64,000 nucleotides of DNA, from the NCBI RefSeq assembly GCF_040807025.1, contig NC_090943.1:4636356-4700355 (forward strand). The letters are read 5' to 3'. The translations under genes and the position numbers were made by a program. The notes below the pieces were generated by a model. That model was not told the origin of the DNA and ran no database searches. It saw nothing but the letters and a program-made list of their open reading frames with translations. Origin of the DNA: Struthio camelus (taxonomy: Eukaryota; Chordata; Aves; Struthioniformes; Struthionidae). Shown here piece after piece: positions 15,001 through 28,192 of the stretch; position 1 is the stretch's first letter, and each line of letters begins with the position of its first letter.

Positions 15001-16140
15001 TAAGCCAAAGCATGGTGATCTGTGTGAAGTAGGGAAGATGCTGAATAAAACACTGTTCCTACATCAGCACACCACAATGAGTCTCAAGCAGTCCTAATAA
15101 GTCTCGTTTTCTCCCTCTAGTGTCTCCTGCATAGCATTCCTGGTTGATTTTGTCTCAGGGACCACTGCTATATGGCTCTAAGAGCAGTCATAAGCTGACT
15201 GCTTCTTCCTTTCTTGGGTCTCCTCAAGAGCTCCAGAGTGACCTGCCTTAGCAGGCTGACGGTGCTAACCCATCCGTGCGCTCAGGGATTCGGAGTCCCA
15301 GGGATTCAGAGTCCCACGGGCTGTGGAGAGCTTGCTCTGCCTATGCTAGTGGCCTTACTGACAGGTTTTCTCATGTGCATATCTGGCATGTTTGATATTG
15401 AGGAAGGGTTTAGCATTTAGGGTAGACCCAGGCAGTAGTAGAGCCGTGGACAGGACCCAAGGACGGACCCAGCTGAGACAGATCCATATATATTTTTATT
15501 CTTGCACTGAGTATAAGTGAAGTCGTACATGTGAGTGTAGCATCTTGTATTAATAAGGACTCTGGTGTTTATTCCTCATTTTTTACTGCGCCTCCTACCA
15601 GGTTAGGTAGAAAGGCTTCTAGAATCGGTCTGGGGAGAAAAGTGCAGCTGATCTTGGAAAGTTACTGCAACCCTCAGAAAAAGCCTTCTTGCTTAGAAGA
15701 TGGTGCTTGGAAAAAAAGAGGATCTACATCTAGCACAACTAAATATTTTAGGCAAGTGAGGTATAAGTGAGATAAGCCTGGGAGTAAGCCAGCTAATCTG
15801 GGTCACCAGGTGGGATGCTGTAAAGCAAAAGGCACAGGAGCAGGAATTACCTGAATAAGAACAACAACAACAAAAAAGGACATAGCCATTTTCAGTGCCT
15901 CAGAACGATTCCTGCAAGAATCCTCTCCAGACACTTGTGTTTGCATTTGACAAAGCAATGAAAAGGTTCTCACACTTAGATTTCAAACCAGAGATCTGCA
16001 AGGATGTTTGGTGCAGGGTGGAATTCGAAGCTACTGGAAACACCCTGGGCTAACTGCTGATTTTAGACATGCTTGATCTCGAGAGCATTTGGATTTCCCC
16101 ATCTGCAGAATGTGATTGTGCATATGTAAAATTGGAAACA
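1..16140. other. Intergenic, no supported gene
   Basis: AT-rich sequence with many stops on both strands. Open frames reach about 105 codons but none shows a known domain or paired splice sites. GC and open-frame density rise at 9.6-10.7 kb without any recognisable protein. Small inverted repeats lie at 1763-1809, 4003-4019 and 8636-8663. A short A-run occurs at 5060-5074. Confidence 0.6.
15283..15314 (+). repeat. Two-copy tandem repeat, 16-base period
   Basis: CAGGGATTCGGAGTCC is followed directly by CAGGGATTCAGAGTCC, differing at one base. Confidence 0.85.
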
Positions 16141-16235
16141 CAAGGAACATAAGAACATAAAGTGTCCATGCTACAGTAAGACCGAGAGTTCATTTAACGC
16201 AGTAGCCTGTTTCCAATAGGGATAGGGAAAGGATA
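16141..16235 (-). mobile_element. Probable ancient CR1 tail
   Basis: GGAACATAAGAACATAAAG followed by a stretch like GTCAGACCGAGGGTTCATCTAGCCC is typical of the older amniote CR1 tail seen in reverse. The copy is heavily diverged. Confidence 0.5.
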
Positions 16236-19200
16236 TGAGAATTGGAGAACGTCCCTTTCAGAATTCAGTATCTTCAGCTAATATAGATGAAAACAATGGA
16301 TAACTGGGATAATAAATGACACTACCTTTACCTTAAGACCTTGTCTGCTTTTATCCAGATATTACATCTGCTCCAAAACAAATATATAGGTGTAAAGCAA
16401 AGAGCTGAAGTATGTCCTTCAATATTCCTCCTTCATTCCATTCATGTGGGAGTAGATGTGGATGACATTTTTCCTTGGTGATTTTTGGATGGAAAATGCC
16501 TTTTTTACCAATTCTACTTTTTTCAGGCTTCATCAAAAACATTTAAACAAAATAAAATCAAAATCTTCTAAAAATAAAAAAAAAAAGGCATTGATTGTGG
16601 CTGATCTCCCACCCTTTCCATCCGCAAATTTTCCTATGTAGCAGGTGTCTGTGTTATTTTAGTGACAATTCTGATGCAGCCTCCATCAGACTGTCTTTGA
16701 TGTTGACTCTCCAGGACTGAAGGAACTCATATCTTGTTTTGGAACAGCAGCAGCTTCTTGATGGTCATTGCACATGGTGGACTTGGTGTGAATCACCTTT
16801 CATGTTCTGCAAACATCTGAATTATGTTAAGTAGGAGATACAATAACCATCCATAAGAGAGACAGCAGATACGAAAGTAGGACAGCTGGAAACTAAATCA
16901 AAGCACTGAGATAAAAGAATACTCTGAGATCTTCTCTGCCTGGGGCTAAGGAGAAGATGAACTTCTCAGTCTTTCAGAAAGGGCTGCCAAACGTGTTAAT
17001 TTTGCTTTTGCATTCTTCTATTCAAAAATCAAAAAATGTAGGCTTGTTTTGGGGAAAAAATATCTTCTATATCATTGCAAAATATGGACTAGGTGGATAC
17101 GTTTAGGTTCCTTTGGCCTCAGTTTAGTGAGAAATAAAGATGTAGAAGATAAGTCTGGATCTGGGACTCTCTCTTCAATATCAATGGGAGCTTAAGGTCC
17201 AGCAATACACAGGCAACGCCTTGAAGGGGTCTCCCCTAAAGCAGGAGACATAATATGCTGGGGTGATCTATTTTTGCAGTACAGTGCTGTAGCTATGATG
17301 GTCTTGGGATATGACAGAACGGCTTTTTTCCTTCTGTATCATCATCTGTAGTAATATATTTCACCTCTCCCTAAAAATTCTGAAAGTGCAGGCAGATGTG
17401 AAGAAAATAAAATCAGCAAGATGGAAAAATTGCTTGTGTTTATAAAAGATCCTTAAAAATAATTATGATTAAATAGAAACATTTCATAGCAAGTCCTATA
17501 AAAAAACAATAACAAAAATAATGATAAAACAGACACACATGCTTGCAAGTGAAATTAGTGCCTGTAACAGCATGGGATGCTTCTAGCTATAGGCCTAATT
17601 CAACTATTTCTGCCATTAGCGGTCATCCTAGATTAGAACAGAAATGACTTTTTAATGCAAAGAAACACAACAAAGCATTTGCCTACTTCACCAGCAAGCA
17701 GGTGTATAGAAGATATTCAGAGCAATCAGACAGAAGACTTGAAAGAGAGAATCAGAGAATCAGTTCACAGAGCTCAAAGCAGTGATGTTCCCATTAGAAT
17801 CATAACAGGCCAGGTCATCTTCCCTGATGCGTAACTTCTTTGATGGACTTTTTTTCCCCCAAAGTCTCTAGCATCCTTGTGTTTAGAACAGATCTTGCAT
17901 AAGCTTATTAAAATATTTCTCTAATTAACCAGATAGCATGAATTCACATTTGGAATTGCTGCTCAGAGTTGGATTTCATTGTTTTATGCTCAGGCAGTTA
18001 CAAGAATAAAGCTGTTCACTGGGAGGAAAAAAAAACCCTGTGCTATTTAAGGAGGATCAAACAATCCCCAAACAATATCTAAGCTTATTATGTAGGTAAA
18101 GGCGTAGGTGAAATGGCCAGGAGACAAACAAGGTCTAAAAAAAAAGCTAAGGCTCTGCTACCTAGCGTGCTCCAGAAGGGCAGAAGCTGGAGGTACAAGG
18201 CTAGCTCTATTGCAGGGAGACGGCCCACTCCAGCAGCCTTCCTCAGAAGCACTTTTCCTATTCCCCAGGAAGAAAAGGAATAAAAAATTTGTTTTTTTGA
18301 AACTCTCTCACCCTTATTCTTGGCTCTCCCACTCTACTTTCCCCTAGAAGGAGCTGTCTGGCTTGACCGCTTCACAGATGGGACAAACTACCCGGTTTTG
18401 GTTGCACTGCCCAGGGGCCTTTGGCAATGCATGAGACTTTTCCATGTTGCATCTGAAGTTTTAAACAAAACAAATCAAAATAAACAAACAATAAGAAAAA
18501 ATAAGGGAGTAGGAGAGTTAAGCATAACTAATTAGCTTATTAGAGTCCCTACTTAAAAGAATTCTACCTTTTTTTTCCCCTTCTCTCTCTCCCTTTTTCT
18601 AGAGCAACTTTCTCTCTATGACTCATTGTTTCCTTGGCCAAAGCGCTTTATGTAATGGAAAGGTAAATATAACTTTGGTTGGTACAAACCAGCTCTACTG
18701 GCTTCGCATCCAAAGTTGGGTTAATTTAAAAAGATTAATGGCATTATCTCTCCCAGGTACAAAATGAAAATGAGCATACTTCAGAAAAAACTTCCCAAGC
18801 ATCTAATTTATCTGCAAGTAAGTGAACAATTAGCTACAGATTTAGGTAGAGAATCATGGTTTTTTCATTTTTTTTCAGGCCCTGTTTCTGCTCATATTAA
18901 AGGCTGAATAGCACAACTAAGGGGGGAACAAAAGAAAAGAACACACCAATTGTTCCCAACCTGTTTAGCTAAAACTATATGGCTACTGCTGTTTCAGATT
19001 TGAAGAAAAAAGAGCGTGCTCAAAAACCTTCTTTGCTTTTTTTCAGTCGTGTCTGTCATTCTTATAAAAAAAAAAACAACAAAAAAATCACTTCTGCTTC
19101 CAGACTTTGCTTCATTAAAGCTGGAAGCAATCTTGCTGTTGACTCGCTGGGAACAAGGTCAAATTTTTAATGCTGCCACCACACACGAATCAGATAATAG

Positions 19201-19569
19201 ACATATGAGCCAAAGTTACTCACAAATATGCCCTTTTCAAAGTGTGGCCCCTTGTATCTCATTAAGACAGAGGCTTGTTGTATATGAAGTCACTGGAAAA
19301 AAAAAATTGTCCTCAGTGCTACAAATGGAAGATTCCTACATATTATTCCAAAAACTAAATTAGAATCATACTGCAACAAAGATCAAAAAGAAAAAAAAAA
19401 CTTTCCTAACAGGTCTCATATTTGCCTAGCTTTATTATTGTGATAGGCAGAGCAGTAAAAAGACAATTAATTCTCTCCCACAAATATACCCTCTGGGACA
19501 GTGACTGCTGTTCCTGGAGTGAATAACCAATAAACATAGAAATAATCAATGGAAAGTAAATGCATGCAA

Positions 19570-19735
19570 ATACATACATACATACATATATATATATATA
19601 CATACATACATATATATACACACACACACACATATATAAATACACATACACATGTACATACACATGCAAACACATTTATATATATACAAAAATATATCTA
19701 ATATATTATATATATTATATTATATACACAGTATA
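19570..19735. repeat. Compound microsatellite (CATA/TA/CA)
   Basis: ATAC, AT and AC units alternate over about 165 bases, ending in AT-rich TATATTATAT units. The Tyr/Ile/Cys-rich open frames read here in both strands are artefacts of the repeat. Confidence 0.95.
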
Positions 19736-20063
19736 TTTACATAAAGTATATGAATTACCACAGTCATCTGTCATTACCTCTTTTCACAGTGTTTTTCATA
19801 TTTGAGAGGGAGAAAGTACCTCTGTCTAATTTGCTTTTGAGATGGAGAATAAACTTTCAAATGTTGTTGAAGAACTGCTGTTTGGTATATTACCACTCTC
19901 ATCCAGGATGGTATTATGGCAGTGCTTTGAAGCTTTGACCATCTTGTGGTCCCTTTGTTGAAGCACTTCTATCTTTTATCCCTTTCCATTAAGTGTAGGG
20001 CAGCAAGGCTAGAAACAAAGCTGAGTGATGAAGCAACCATGCTCAGCTGAATGAACTTGCTTT

Positions 20064-20143
20064 TGGAAGCTGAGCAGCTCTGGACTTGCTCAATATTTGA
20101 CTGGGAGACTGCCAAGTGGTCACCTGGGACTTCTGGAGACTTT
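20064..20143 (+). repeat. 5S rRNA-derived sequence (pseudogene or 5S-headed SINE)
   Basis: GGAAGCTGAGCAG, then a spacer of the right length, then GACTGGGAGACTGCC and CACCTGGGAC follow the internal promoter half of vertebrate 5S rRNA (GGAAGCTAAGCAG, GGATGGGAGACCGCC). Substitutions and a poorly matching 5' half show it is not a working gene. It may be a solo 5S pseudogene or the head of an old 5S-derived SINE of the AmnSINE type. I did not recognise a SINE core downstream. Confidence 0.6.
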
Positions 20144-20628
20144 GTGCACTGGTCATGGAGCGGTGGTTGAACACTAGACCGTAGAGTTGCATGAGCTGGC
20201 TCTGTAGTTTGGTGGCCAGTGACAAAAAGAAGGGAGGGGATGAGAACCTCAAGGGCTCATAGGGGCTGCCATATAATGTGTCTTATCTCCTCCTCAGCTC
20301 CTTGCAGGAGTGAGAAATAAGTGCACAAGAGATTTCAGCAAGCAGGTCAGCGTGGCAGTTCAGGCTGCCCCATTCACCCAGTGGCCGCACTGTCTGCTGA
20401 AGGTAGGAAGCAGGGAGGTGACATTAACCTGCCTTCTGTGATTCTGCAAAGATGTAACTTCTCCAAAGCTCTGCTTTTAGTGACCCTCCCCCCATCTTTG
20501 CTTTCTCATCTCGACTTCTTAAACTTGCGAAAGTACCGTAAAGCCATGCTTATCAGAAACACGTTTTATTTACAGGCTCATTGCTGTGTGCTTTGTCACC
20601 ATACCCCTCTCTGCCTGCTTCCAAAAAT

Positions 20629-20661
20629 CTGAATTGCTCAAGACCCTGAATTGCTCAAGAC
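20629..20661 (+). repeat. Two-copy tandem repeat, 17-base period
   Basis: CTGAATTGCTCAAGAC occurs at 20629-20644 and 20646-20661. A further direct repeat, CTGCTTCCAAAAATCT, lies at 20615-20630 and 20719-20734. Confidence 0.85.
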
Positions 20662-21091
20662 AGTTTTAAGAAGTCCCATCAGCATTCAGAGGGACTGAAT
20701 CAAACTTGCTGCCCATATCTGCTTCCAAAAATCTTCACATGCCCCTGCACAATCCCTATACATCCCTAACTAGTTTTCCAGGGAACTGAATTCACCTTTT
20801 CGTGGTCCCATGGTAAGAGAAGATGACCAGACCAGCGAAGAGCTTGGCTGCCCTCTGCGGACAGAAGGCGAGATAGGGCCCGTTGCCTTTAGCAAATACG
20901 CAGCTCCATCTAGTGTCACATAGCCAAACGGCCAGCGAGTTCTCAAATATCCAGAAAGCAAGAGAAATAACCAGAGGGAAACTCTTCTGCTGGTAGAGCA
21001 CTTGCTAGCAACTCCTGAAGACACACTTGCAGGACTAGAAAGGTGTTTGCTCTTTCAGAAAGGGTTGTCGTGTTAGCACATTGCAGCTACA

Positions 21092-21137
21092 GGTCTCTCT
21101 CTCTGTCTCTGTTCTCTCTCGCTCGCTCTCTTCTCCC
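21092..21137. repeat. (CT)n-rich tract
   Basis: TCTCTC units with scattered G's over about 45 bases. A shorter CT run lies at 11030-11046. Confidence 0.85.
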
Positions 21138-23149
21138 TCGACAGCTTTGCAGGTGATAGTTCATGTCTCCAGGAACTGGAGATGCTGAGTAACTTGCAGA
21201 GGATTGTGCCTCTGGGCGCTGAGGCCGTCTCAGCTGAGGGGAGACCTTTCATCCTTTGGTGGGGTGCACAGCACGAGAATTTAGTGGGAGCAAGGTTCAG
21301 TGCTCAGTTTCCCCTCCTCAGACTTGGGTATGTTCCTTAGAGCTAAATTTCAAAACAGAACTGTAAGAATATAGGCACCAAAATCCAAACTGCAATTCTA
21401 AAAATTGTTGTGCAGAATGTACCTGAACTCTATAAACACCAGAATTTCTGATATTAAACTATTCTTCTGGTTCTTAGAAGCCCTTCGTCTTCACGTATTG
21501 GAGGAGTTTTAACCTTCCTCATAGTAATGTTCAATCAAGACGCCAAACATTACGGCTCTTTGATATTGATATTTATTTGATTTTTTTTTTTCCTGAGATC
21601 TCTAATTGGCCTCTAGATGGTCTCTGAGGTCACCTAGTGATTCAAGATGCAGAGTGGGGGAGAAGGTACAGATCTTCGAAGAAAGAACCATATTTTTAGA
21701 GCAATCATGCATCTTGTGAAACACACATTTAAACTTTTTCCTAAAAAGCAAACCAAATTAAATAAAAAACAAACAGTATTTAGGAAAAAAAAATCATAAA
21801 GTTGAATTTAGCTAGAAAATTCCTAACTTTATTTTAAAACACAATTCTTCGCTGAGGGTTCTTTGGAGGCGGGCAGGGGAGAAAATGACACTTCGTTTAG
21901 GTTATAGACAAAATATCTCACTCCCTTGCCTTGGTGACATTCTGTTGGGTTCGGCGAAAAAATAACTAGACTCCACTGTCTTTGCATGTAGTTTCAGATT
22001 TTGCTGTAGAATCGAGTCCATATTTTAAAATGCAGTTTTGAGCAAGACATAGTCCGTAAACCATCTCCCTGGATATTGCCTTGTAGGTCTGATTACCATT
22101 GTAGAATTCACAGTCTGAGTGAACGCTTTCCTTGGATGGGATTCCTACAACTTTTCTGAAAAGCCATTGCCCAGACAACAATAAAATCTCTCTCTTTTTT
22201 TTTGGTTTGCTATCAGGCCGCTTGTTGCTTGTTGCTGTTCAAAAAAGTCAATGTGTAGGAGGTATATATCGCTTTATCTGCTCTTTTTTCCCTTTGTCAC
22301 AGGATTGTCATTAATTAGCAGGTGTATTCATGTGCTAGAAGTTCTTTAAAGAATTGGGCTTGTATCATCTTTGACCAGGTTTATAAACGTGCGAGGCAGA
22401 ATTGTTTCCCCTTGTGATTCGTACACCTTTTGCTGATGTAACTAAGATTTCCCTAAAGGGGTCCACAGGGAGGATGATGATTGTTTATTGGTTTTAAAAT
22501 TACTCCATGTGATTTCGATTAGCAAGTGCATGGTTAAGTATTCCTTACATCTAGCATCTTTTCTTGCAGCATCCCAGGCTTGCACCTTTTACATGCGCTT
22601 GGCTTCCCTCAGCTTTGCACGTACATGTAGCATTTACTTTCTAATGCCTCACAGTATTTGGACAATACTTTCTTGTTCTAGTTTTGCAAAGATATGAAGA
22701 GATAAACCCAGGTGATAAATCTATTAAAGAGGTTCTTTTGTGTGGCTTTACAGTCATGGTACATCGCTATTTACCATCCAGGGATTGAAACATTTTTAGC
22801 GTGGAAGTGCTCGCTAGAAAATACAGATTCATATTAGCCAAAATTTCTTGCAAATCCATATTGATTTTGCCAAGCTGCTCAAAATATCAAAAATAACTTT
22901 AAAAATTCTCAGAAAGTTTGATTTTCAGTTTCAGTATCTTTTATTACCAACATATCTCTCTCCAATTTATATACAAACGGACTGAGATTTTCCATGAACT
23001 TTACTTAAAAAATAGAGAATTAATGAAACCTAAATAAACTCTTGTTACTTGTTCTGATTTTTTTTTTTTTAACCTGCAGTTTTTTGCTTCACTGATATAC
23101 TTCAAAAGGGGTGAAAAAAACCCGAAACTAGTCAATCTTTTCCATTTAT

Positions 23150-24422
23150 CAGAATGCAGTCAGCATGGATTCGTCAAAGGGAAATCATGCTTAACCAACC
23201 TGATAGCCTTCCATGATGGGATGCCTGGCTGGGGAGATGAGGGCAGAGCAGTGGATGTTGTCTCCCTGGACTTCAGTAAGGCTTTTGACACTGTCTCCCA
23301 TCACATCCTCCCAGGCAAGCTCAGGAAGTGCAGGCTGGATAAGTGGATGGTGCATGCTGACTACTCCTGATCACCTTCTTGTCCTCCAGATGCTTAGTGA
23401 TGACCTCCAGGAGGAGCTGTTCCATCACCTTTCCCGGGATGGAGGTGAGGCTGACAGGCCTGTAGTTTCCTGGCTCCTCCTTCTTACCCTTTTTGAAGAC
23501 TGGCTGTCTTCATTGACCTGGAGGAAGGGACAGAGCACACTCTCAGCAAGTTTGCTGATGATACTAAACTGGGAGGAGAGGCTGAGGCACCAGAGGGCTG
23601 TGCTGCCATTCCGAGGGACCTGGACAGGCTGGAGAGCTGGGTAGAGAGGAACCTCAGGAAGTTCAACAAAGGGAAGTACCAAGTCCTGCATCGAGGGAGG
23701 AATAACCTCAGGCAGCAGTTGGGGGCTGACCTGCTGGAAAGCAGCTCTGCAGAGAAGGACCTGGGAGTGCTGGTGGACAACAAGTTAAACATGAGCCAGC
23801 AGTGTGCCCTTGTGGCCAAGAAGGCCAATGGGATCCTGGGGTGCATGAGGCTGAGTGTTGCCAGCAGGTGGAGGGAGGTGATCCTGCCCCTCTCCTCAGC
23901 CCTGGGGAGGCCTCACCTGGAGTCCTGTGTCCAGTTCTGGGCTCCCCAGGACAAGAGAGACATGGCACTCCTGGAGAGAGTCCAGCGGAGGGCTACAAAG
24001 ATGGTGAGGGGACTGGAACATCTCTCCTAGGAAGAAAGGCTGAGAGAGCTGGGCCTGTTTAGCCTGGACAAGAGAAGACTAAGGGGAGATCTGACCAATG
24101 TGTCCAAGTATCTGAAGGGAGGGTGTCAAGAGGATGGGGCCAGCCTCTTCTCCGTGGTGCCCAGGGATAGAATGAGAGGCAACGGGCAGAAACTGAACCA
24201 CAAGAAGTTTCATCTGAACCTGAGGAGAAACTTCTTTCCTGTGAGGGTGACAGAGCACTGGCACAGGTTGCCCAGAGTGGAGTCTCCTTTCCTGGAGATA
24301 TTAAAGACCCGCCTGGATGCAATCCTGTGCAACATGCTGTAGGTGACCCTGCTTGAGCAGGAGGATTTGGACTAGACGATCTCCAGAGGTCCCTTCCACT
24401 TTCAACCATTCTGTGGTTCTGT
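23150..24422 (+). mobile_element. CR1 LINE, 5'-truncated and internally rearranged
   Basis: This is the 3' third of a CR1 retroposon. The first part (23150-23351) encodes the reverse transcriptase motif LDFSKAFDTVSHHIL. The last part (23504-24422) encodes the FADD catalytic motif (bases 23551-23562), the end of ORF2 and the 3' tail finishing CATTCTGTGGTTCTG. Between them, 23352-23503 is CR1 sequence in reverse orientation. Short open stretches remain, but the element is dead: 5' truncated and broken. It lies about 14.5 kb upstream of receptor exon 1. Confidence 0.93.
23352..23503 (-). mobile_element. Inverted CR1 segment inside the CR1 copy
   Basis: Read on the minus strand, it gives the CR1 stretch containing GGAGCCAGGAAACTACAGGC and GTGATGGAACAGCTCCTCC, which normally lies just 5' of the forward block beginning at 23158. 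The 10-mer AGTCAGCATG at 23158 and its complement at 23353 flank the forward block. Confidence 0.85.
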
Positions 24423-27400
24423 ATTTAATGGCAAGCTGAAAAATCTATTATTTCTCCTCCTCTGTTACAAAATCTCAGTTCAGTAATTCTATGACATGCA
24501 CTCTTTTTTTCCTTCCTAAGCAACAGCACTTGCTCACTTCAAGAGTGAAACTCGTGTTTCAGCTACCTGTCAGAGGCAAGGCCTTTCTCTCTGAACAAAC
24601 AGATCAGTGCAAAACTGCACACAGCTGTTAATGAAAGGTGATGCTAGCCCACCTACTGTCAGGTCTCACAGCAGAAGACAATGCACAGGGAAGAAAGTAC
24701 ACTGAGTAGCATTGAGGGAGGATGTATGGGTTGCCTGTATAACCAACTTTTTTAATGGTTGCCATTTATTTTTGCCTTCTTTTTCCCCACTAGAACCGTG
24801 AATCCTCTGCCACATAAAGCTCTTTTTGTTTAATTCACCATTGCAACTAGAAAAGCACAATAAACAGTGCTTGGATACATACCACCAGCCCCTCAGACTC
24901 TATAGGCCACTGAGTAGTCTTATATTTAACCAGTGCAAAAGAGGTTGCAGCTTCATACTTTATGAAATGTCTTTTTAATTATGGTGATTCTATCTCAGTA
25001 GCTTTTCCTCTATAATAAGCCCTCCATGGCTAGAGGAGAAACAATAACAACAAACACTGCATTAGGAGGAAACATTTCAGTCCTTGACACAAAGCTCGCT
25101 GCCATCTATTAATTAGCAGATGCCACAGGAGCTCTTTTCATTGTTCTCAAATTAGAATTGTAGTTACAGGTGATATTTATAGCCATTGTAATGGGAGGCT
25201 GCAGAAATAACCTACTAATCACCTGATCATTTCAACCTGAAATGAGGTGGTGATGTTTCCAAGAAAAGATCTGAGGATGTGTTCCTAGGCCAGACCTGAA
25301 CTCAGGGATGTAATCATTTATCTTTTCAGGATATATAAGTCTGCCTGAAAAGCAGTTCTAAGAATAAACTAACAAGGCACTACAGAAAGGCTTGGACTGA
25401 TTAGTACATTTGCCTTCACTTACCTTCTGCTTCTCTTTCGCTGGATTTGCAGGTTAACATTTGCATCACGAGTTGCAGATTTGGTAGCAAGTGTTTTGTT
25501 ATTTACTTAAGAACATCTCAGAGAAAATTCAGGGCCTCTTAATGACGAAGATTATACTAAAACATGATTGTTCAAAGAGCTTCTATTCAAATGGGAGAAT
25601 CAACCTTTCAGCGCTGAAGTATTTAATTTGAAAAAATATAGGCTTTTCTGAAAAGCTTGAGAAGATAAAAAAAGAGCAGTGGTGTAGTTCAGAGCAAATG
25701 CATCTATCGCTGGCCATCTTTCTTTTTTTGACAGTGGCCATAGCAGAAAGCTCAGGAAAAGTGTGAGAAGAGACTCTGTGCAGTGACTCTTCCAAGACTA
25801 TTTGGCTGACTTCCAGGAATTTGCAGCTCAGCAACTTCTGCTAAATGTTCTGGGCCAAGGTGGTCAATGGCTTAATTATTCCTTACACAAATCGATCAGT
25901 TCAAGTACAAGTTATCAGGCTCAGCTGGTAGCATCTGAATGACTGCTGGCTATTTTTGGCCCTAAAAATGGACAAGTGGCTGCCAGTAAAAGCAGGTAGC
26001 TGTTAATGGTGTTATACACAATGTCAATTTTTTTCATCTGTTTTTGCCACTGAAAGCAACTCTGGTATTTTGGCTGTGTGTAAATGTTGATTCTTCCTAC
26101 AGATCAGAGTAATACTGAACAATTTTTCTCCAATGCTATCTTAAAGCTTTTGTGATGGGCTTGTTTTCTGTTATCATACTCCTCAAATGTATGTCCCTGG
26201 GAGAGTAAGAATAGGTGCGGAAACAATCACCTTCCCAAAATTATCAAGTGAATGCTACATATTGCACAAAAAAAGCAAATACTGAAATAATCACTGTACT
26301 TCTCTGTGTCAGCAAACTAAGACCAGAAGCTAAGCTAGTCTGATCTGAGAACAGAGATGTACCATTAGTCTTAAGCTTCCAGCCAAAATTATTTGGTTAG
26401 GATGCAAGAGATATTCACTAGATTTTGAGTAACTAATCAGGAAGAATTAAAATCTTTTTGTGAACAATTAGGTAACAAGAAAAGAGGGCCAGTGACAAAC
26501 TGTTCACCTTGTTCAGCAATGAAAACTAGCTGTTATCCATATAAATGGAATTTTCCCTGTTGAAGAGGAACCTGATGGTTTTAGGTTCTCCAGACCAACT
26601 GCTATAAGTTCATGGCCTTTTTACTAGCTTTGAAACATTATGGGAGAAGGCAGAGGAAGGTGATTACAATTGCCTTTAAAAGAAAAGACATTTTGGGCAA
26701 ATAAATGAGTTTATACAGCATGAAGTTAGGAAAACTAAAGACTCACAGTTCCAAAATGTAAGCTTGTGTGTGCTGCATTGCACACATACAGTGCTTTCTA
26801 TTACTGCTCTCCTGGGTATAAATCAATCATAATGCTGACTTGGTTTTCAGATAGTTGTTTTTCATGCGTATTTACTATAAAAATTTTCTCATAGGATTCA
26901 GCTAATGCTGTGGGAAAATCCTGAATTCTCGGAGGATAATTGTGCATTGCACTAACTATTGTGCAGTTCTCTCTAGAAAACCTTACAGTTGAATTAAATG
27001 AAATTTCTAATGGAAAGAAAATGATTTTTGAATCCTTTCCTCACACAATTTTATGTTATTGTTTGTGATGGCTCCTAGAAAAATAAAAGCAGCAATGGGC
27101 AAGCACTGCACAAAAGCATAATTAGAAAACAGCATCTTTGCCACATACCTTACAATGAAAATAGTGTAGTTAGTTAGTTTTTTTTATCATTTGAAATTAC
27201 TGAATCAAGTAATGGTTGATTTGTTAGGCAGGACTCAGGTAATGTTACCCTGAATTACAGAATAAGATCGAATAACATCCTGCTTCCACTACTTCTGTTT
27301 TCTTAAATAAAACATATTCAGGATGTTCAAGTAGCACTCAGAATGGCATTTGCTTATCCTCAACATGTCATATTGCTGTGCTACTACAAAAAATATTTAA

Positions 27401-28029
27401 TAGTAAAAGATGTAGCAGATAAAACAATAAAACGCACAGTCTGTTCTTTTGAAACGTACAGCTGAAATGTTAAGTTTACTCAAAATAGAATCTCACTTAA
27501 GCAATGACTAGAGTCTTAAATTTGCCCATCCCTCCCCAGCACCCCAGATGGTATTTCGACTTACTGGTTTGCCAAAAGTTGAAACAGTATTTTCACTTTG
27601 AGTTAAATCAAGTTTATTTTTTAATTTTGTTGGAAATGCCAGGATAGTGAAAAATCTAATTTTTATAGATTTTCTGCAAATTACTTAGGATGTTGCATAT
27701 TCATAAATTTTGCGGGATGAAAATTCATATTGGTTTCATTGGTCTATTCCTAAAGAAGGTTCACGGATTTTGCTTCCTGCACTTACGAATCAGAGGGTAG
27801 TGATAATTATCTGATGCTACCACACACGTGTTAACGTTGAATCAAAGCTTAGCACCAAGAATAACAGGATTCTATAATATTTTTGTAAGAGATTTTTCAT
27901 AAAGAGATGTTTTGTCACTAACAAATGGACCTATTCATTAATTATTTGTTGTTATTACTATTTCTTGTTACTCGTTAGTTGCAAAAAGTTTTTCATCAAA
28001 TATCTAAGAGGAGATATCTAAGAGGAGGT

Positions 28030-28192
28030 CACCCAGGCAGGCTGTGGAGACTCCACCATCCTTGGAGATATTTAAAACAACTGGACATAGTCCTGGGCAA
28101 CCTGCTCTAGCTGACCTTGCTTTGAGTAAGGGAAGTTGGACTGGACAGTCTCCAGAAGTCCCTTCCAACCTCAGTGATACTGTGATTCTGTG
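28030..28192 (+). mobile_element. CR1 3' end fragment
   Basis: It contains the CR1 tail phrases GGCTGTGGAGACTCCACC, CTGGGCAACCTGCTCTAG and CCCTTCCAACCT, and ends GTGATTCTGTG. Only about 160 bases are left. A short tandem duplication (ATATCTAAGAGGAG twice, 28001-28027) sits at its 5' edge. Confidence 0.9.

Larger units (their letters stand above)
16236..23149. other. Intergenic, simple repeats and a 5S relic only
   Basis: Apart from the microsatellite at 19.6 kb, the 5S-like element at 20.1 kb, the tandem repeats at 20.6 kb and the CT tract at 21.1 kb, I see no gene. Confidence 0.6.

Noticed and set aside
19406..19805. Tyr/Ile/Cys-rich open frames on both strands
   Set aside because: They come from translating the CATA/TA/CA microsatellite.
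23213..24409. Several open frames of 80-140 codons on both strands
   Set aside because: All lie within the CR1 LINE and represent broken or antisense reverse transcriptase sequence, not host genes.
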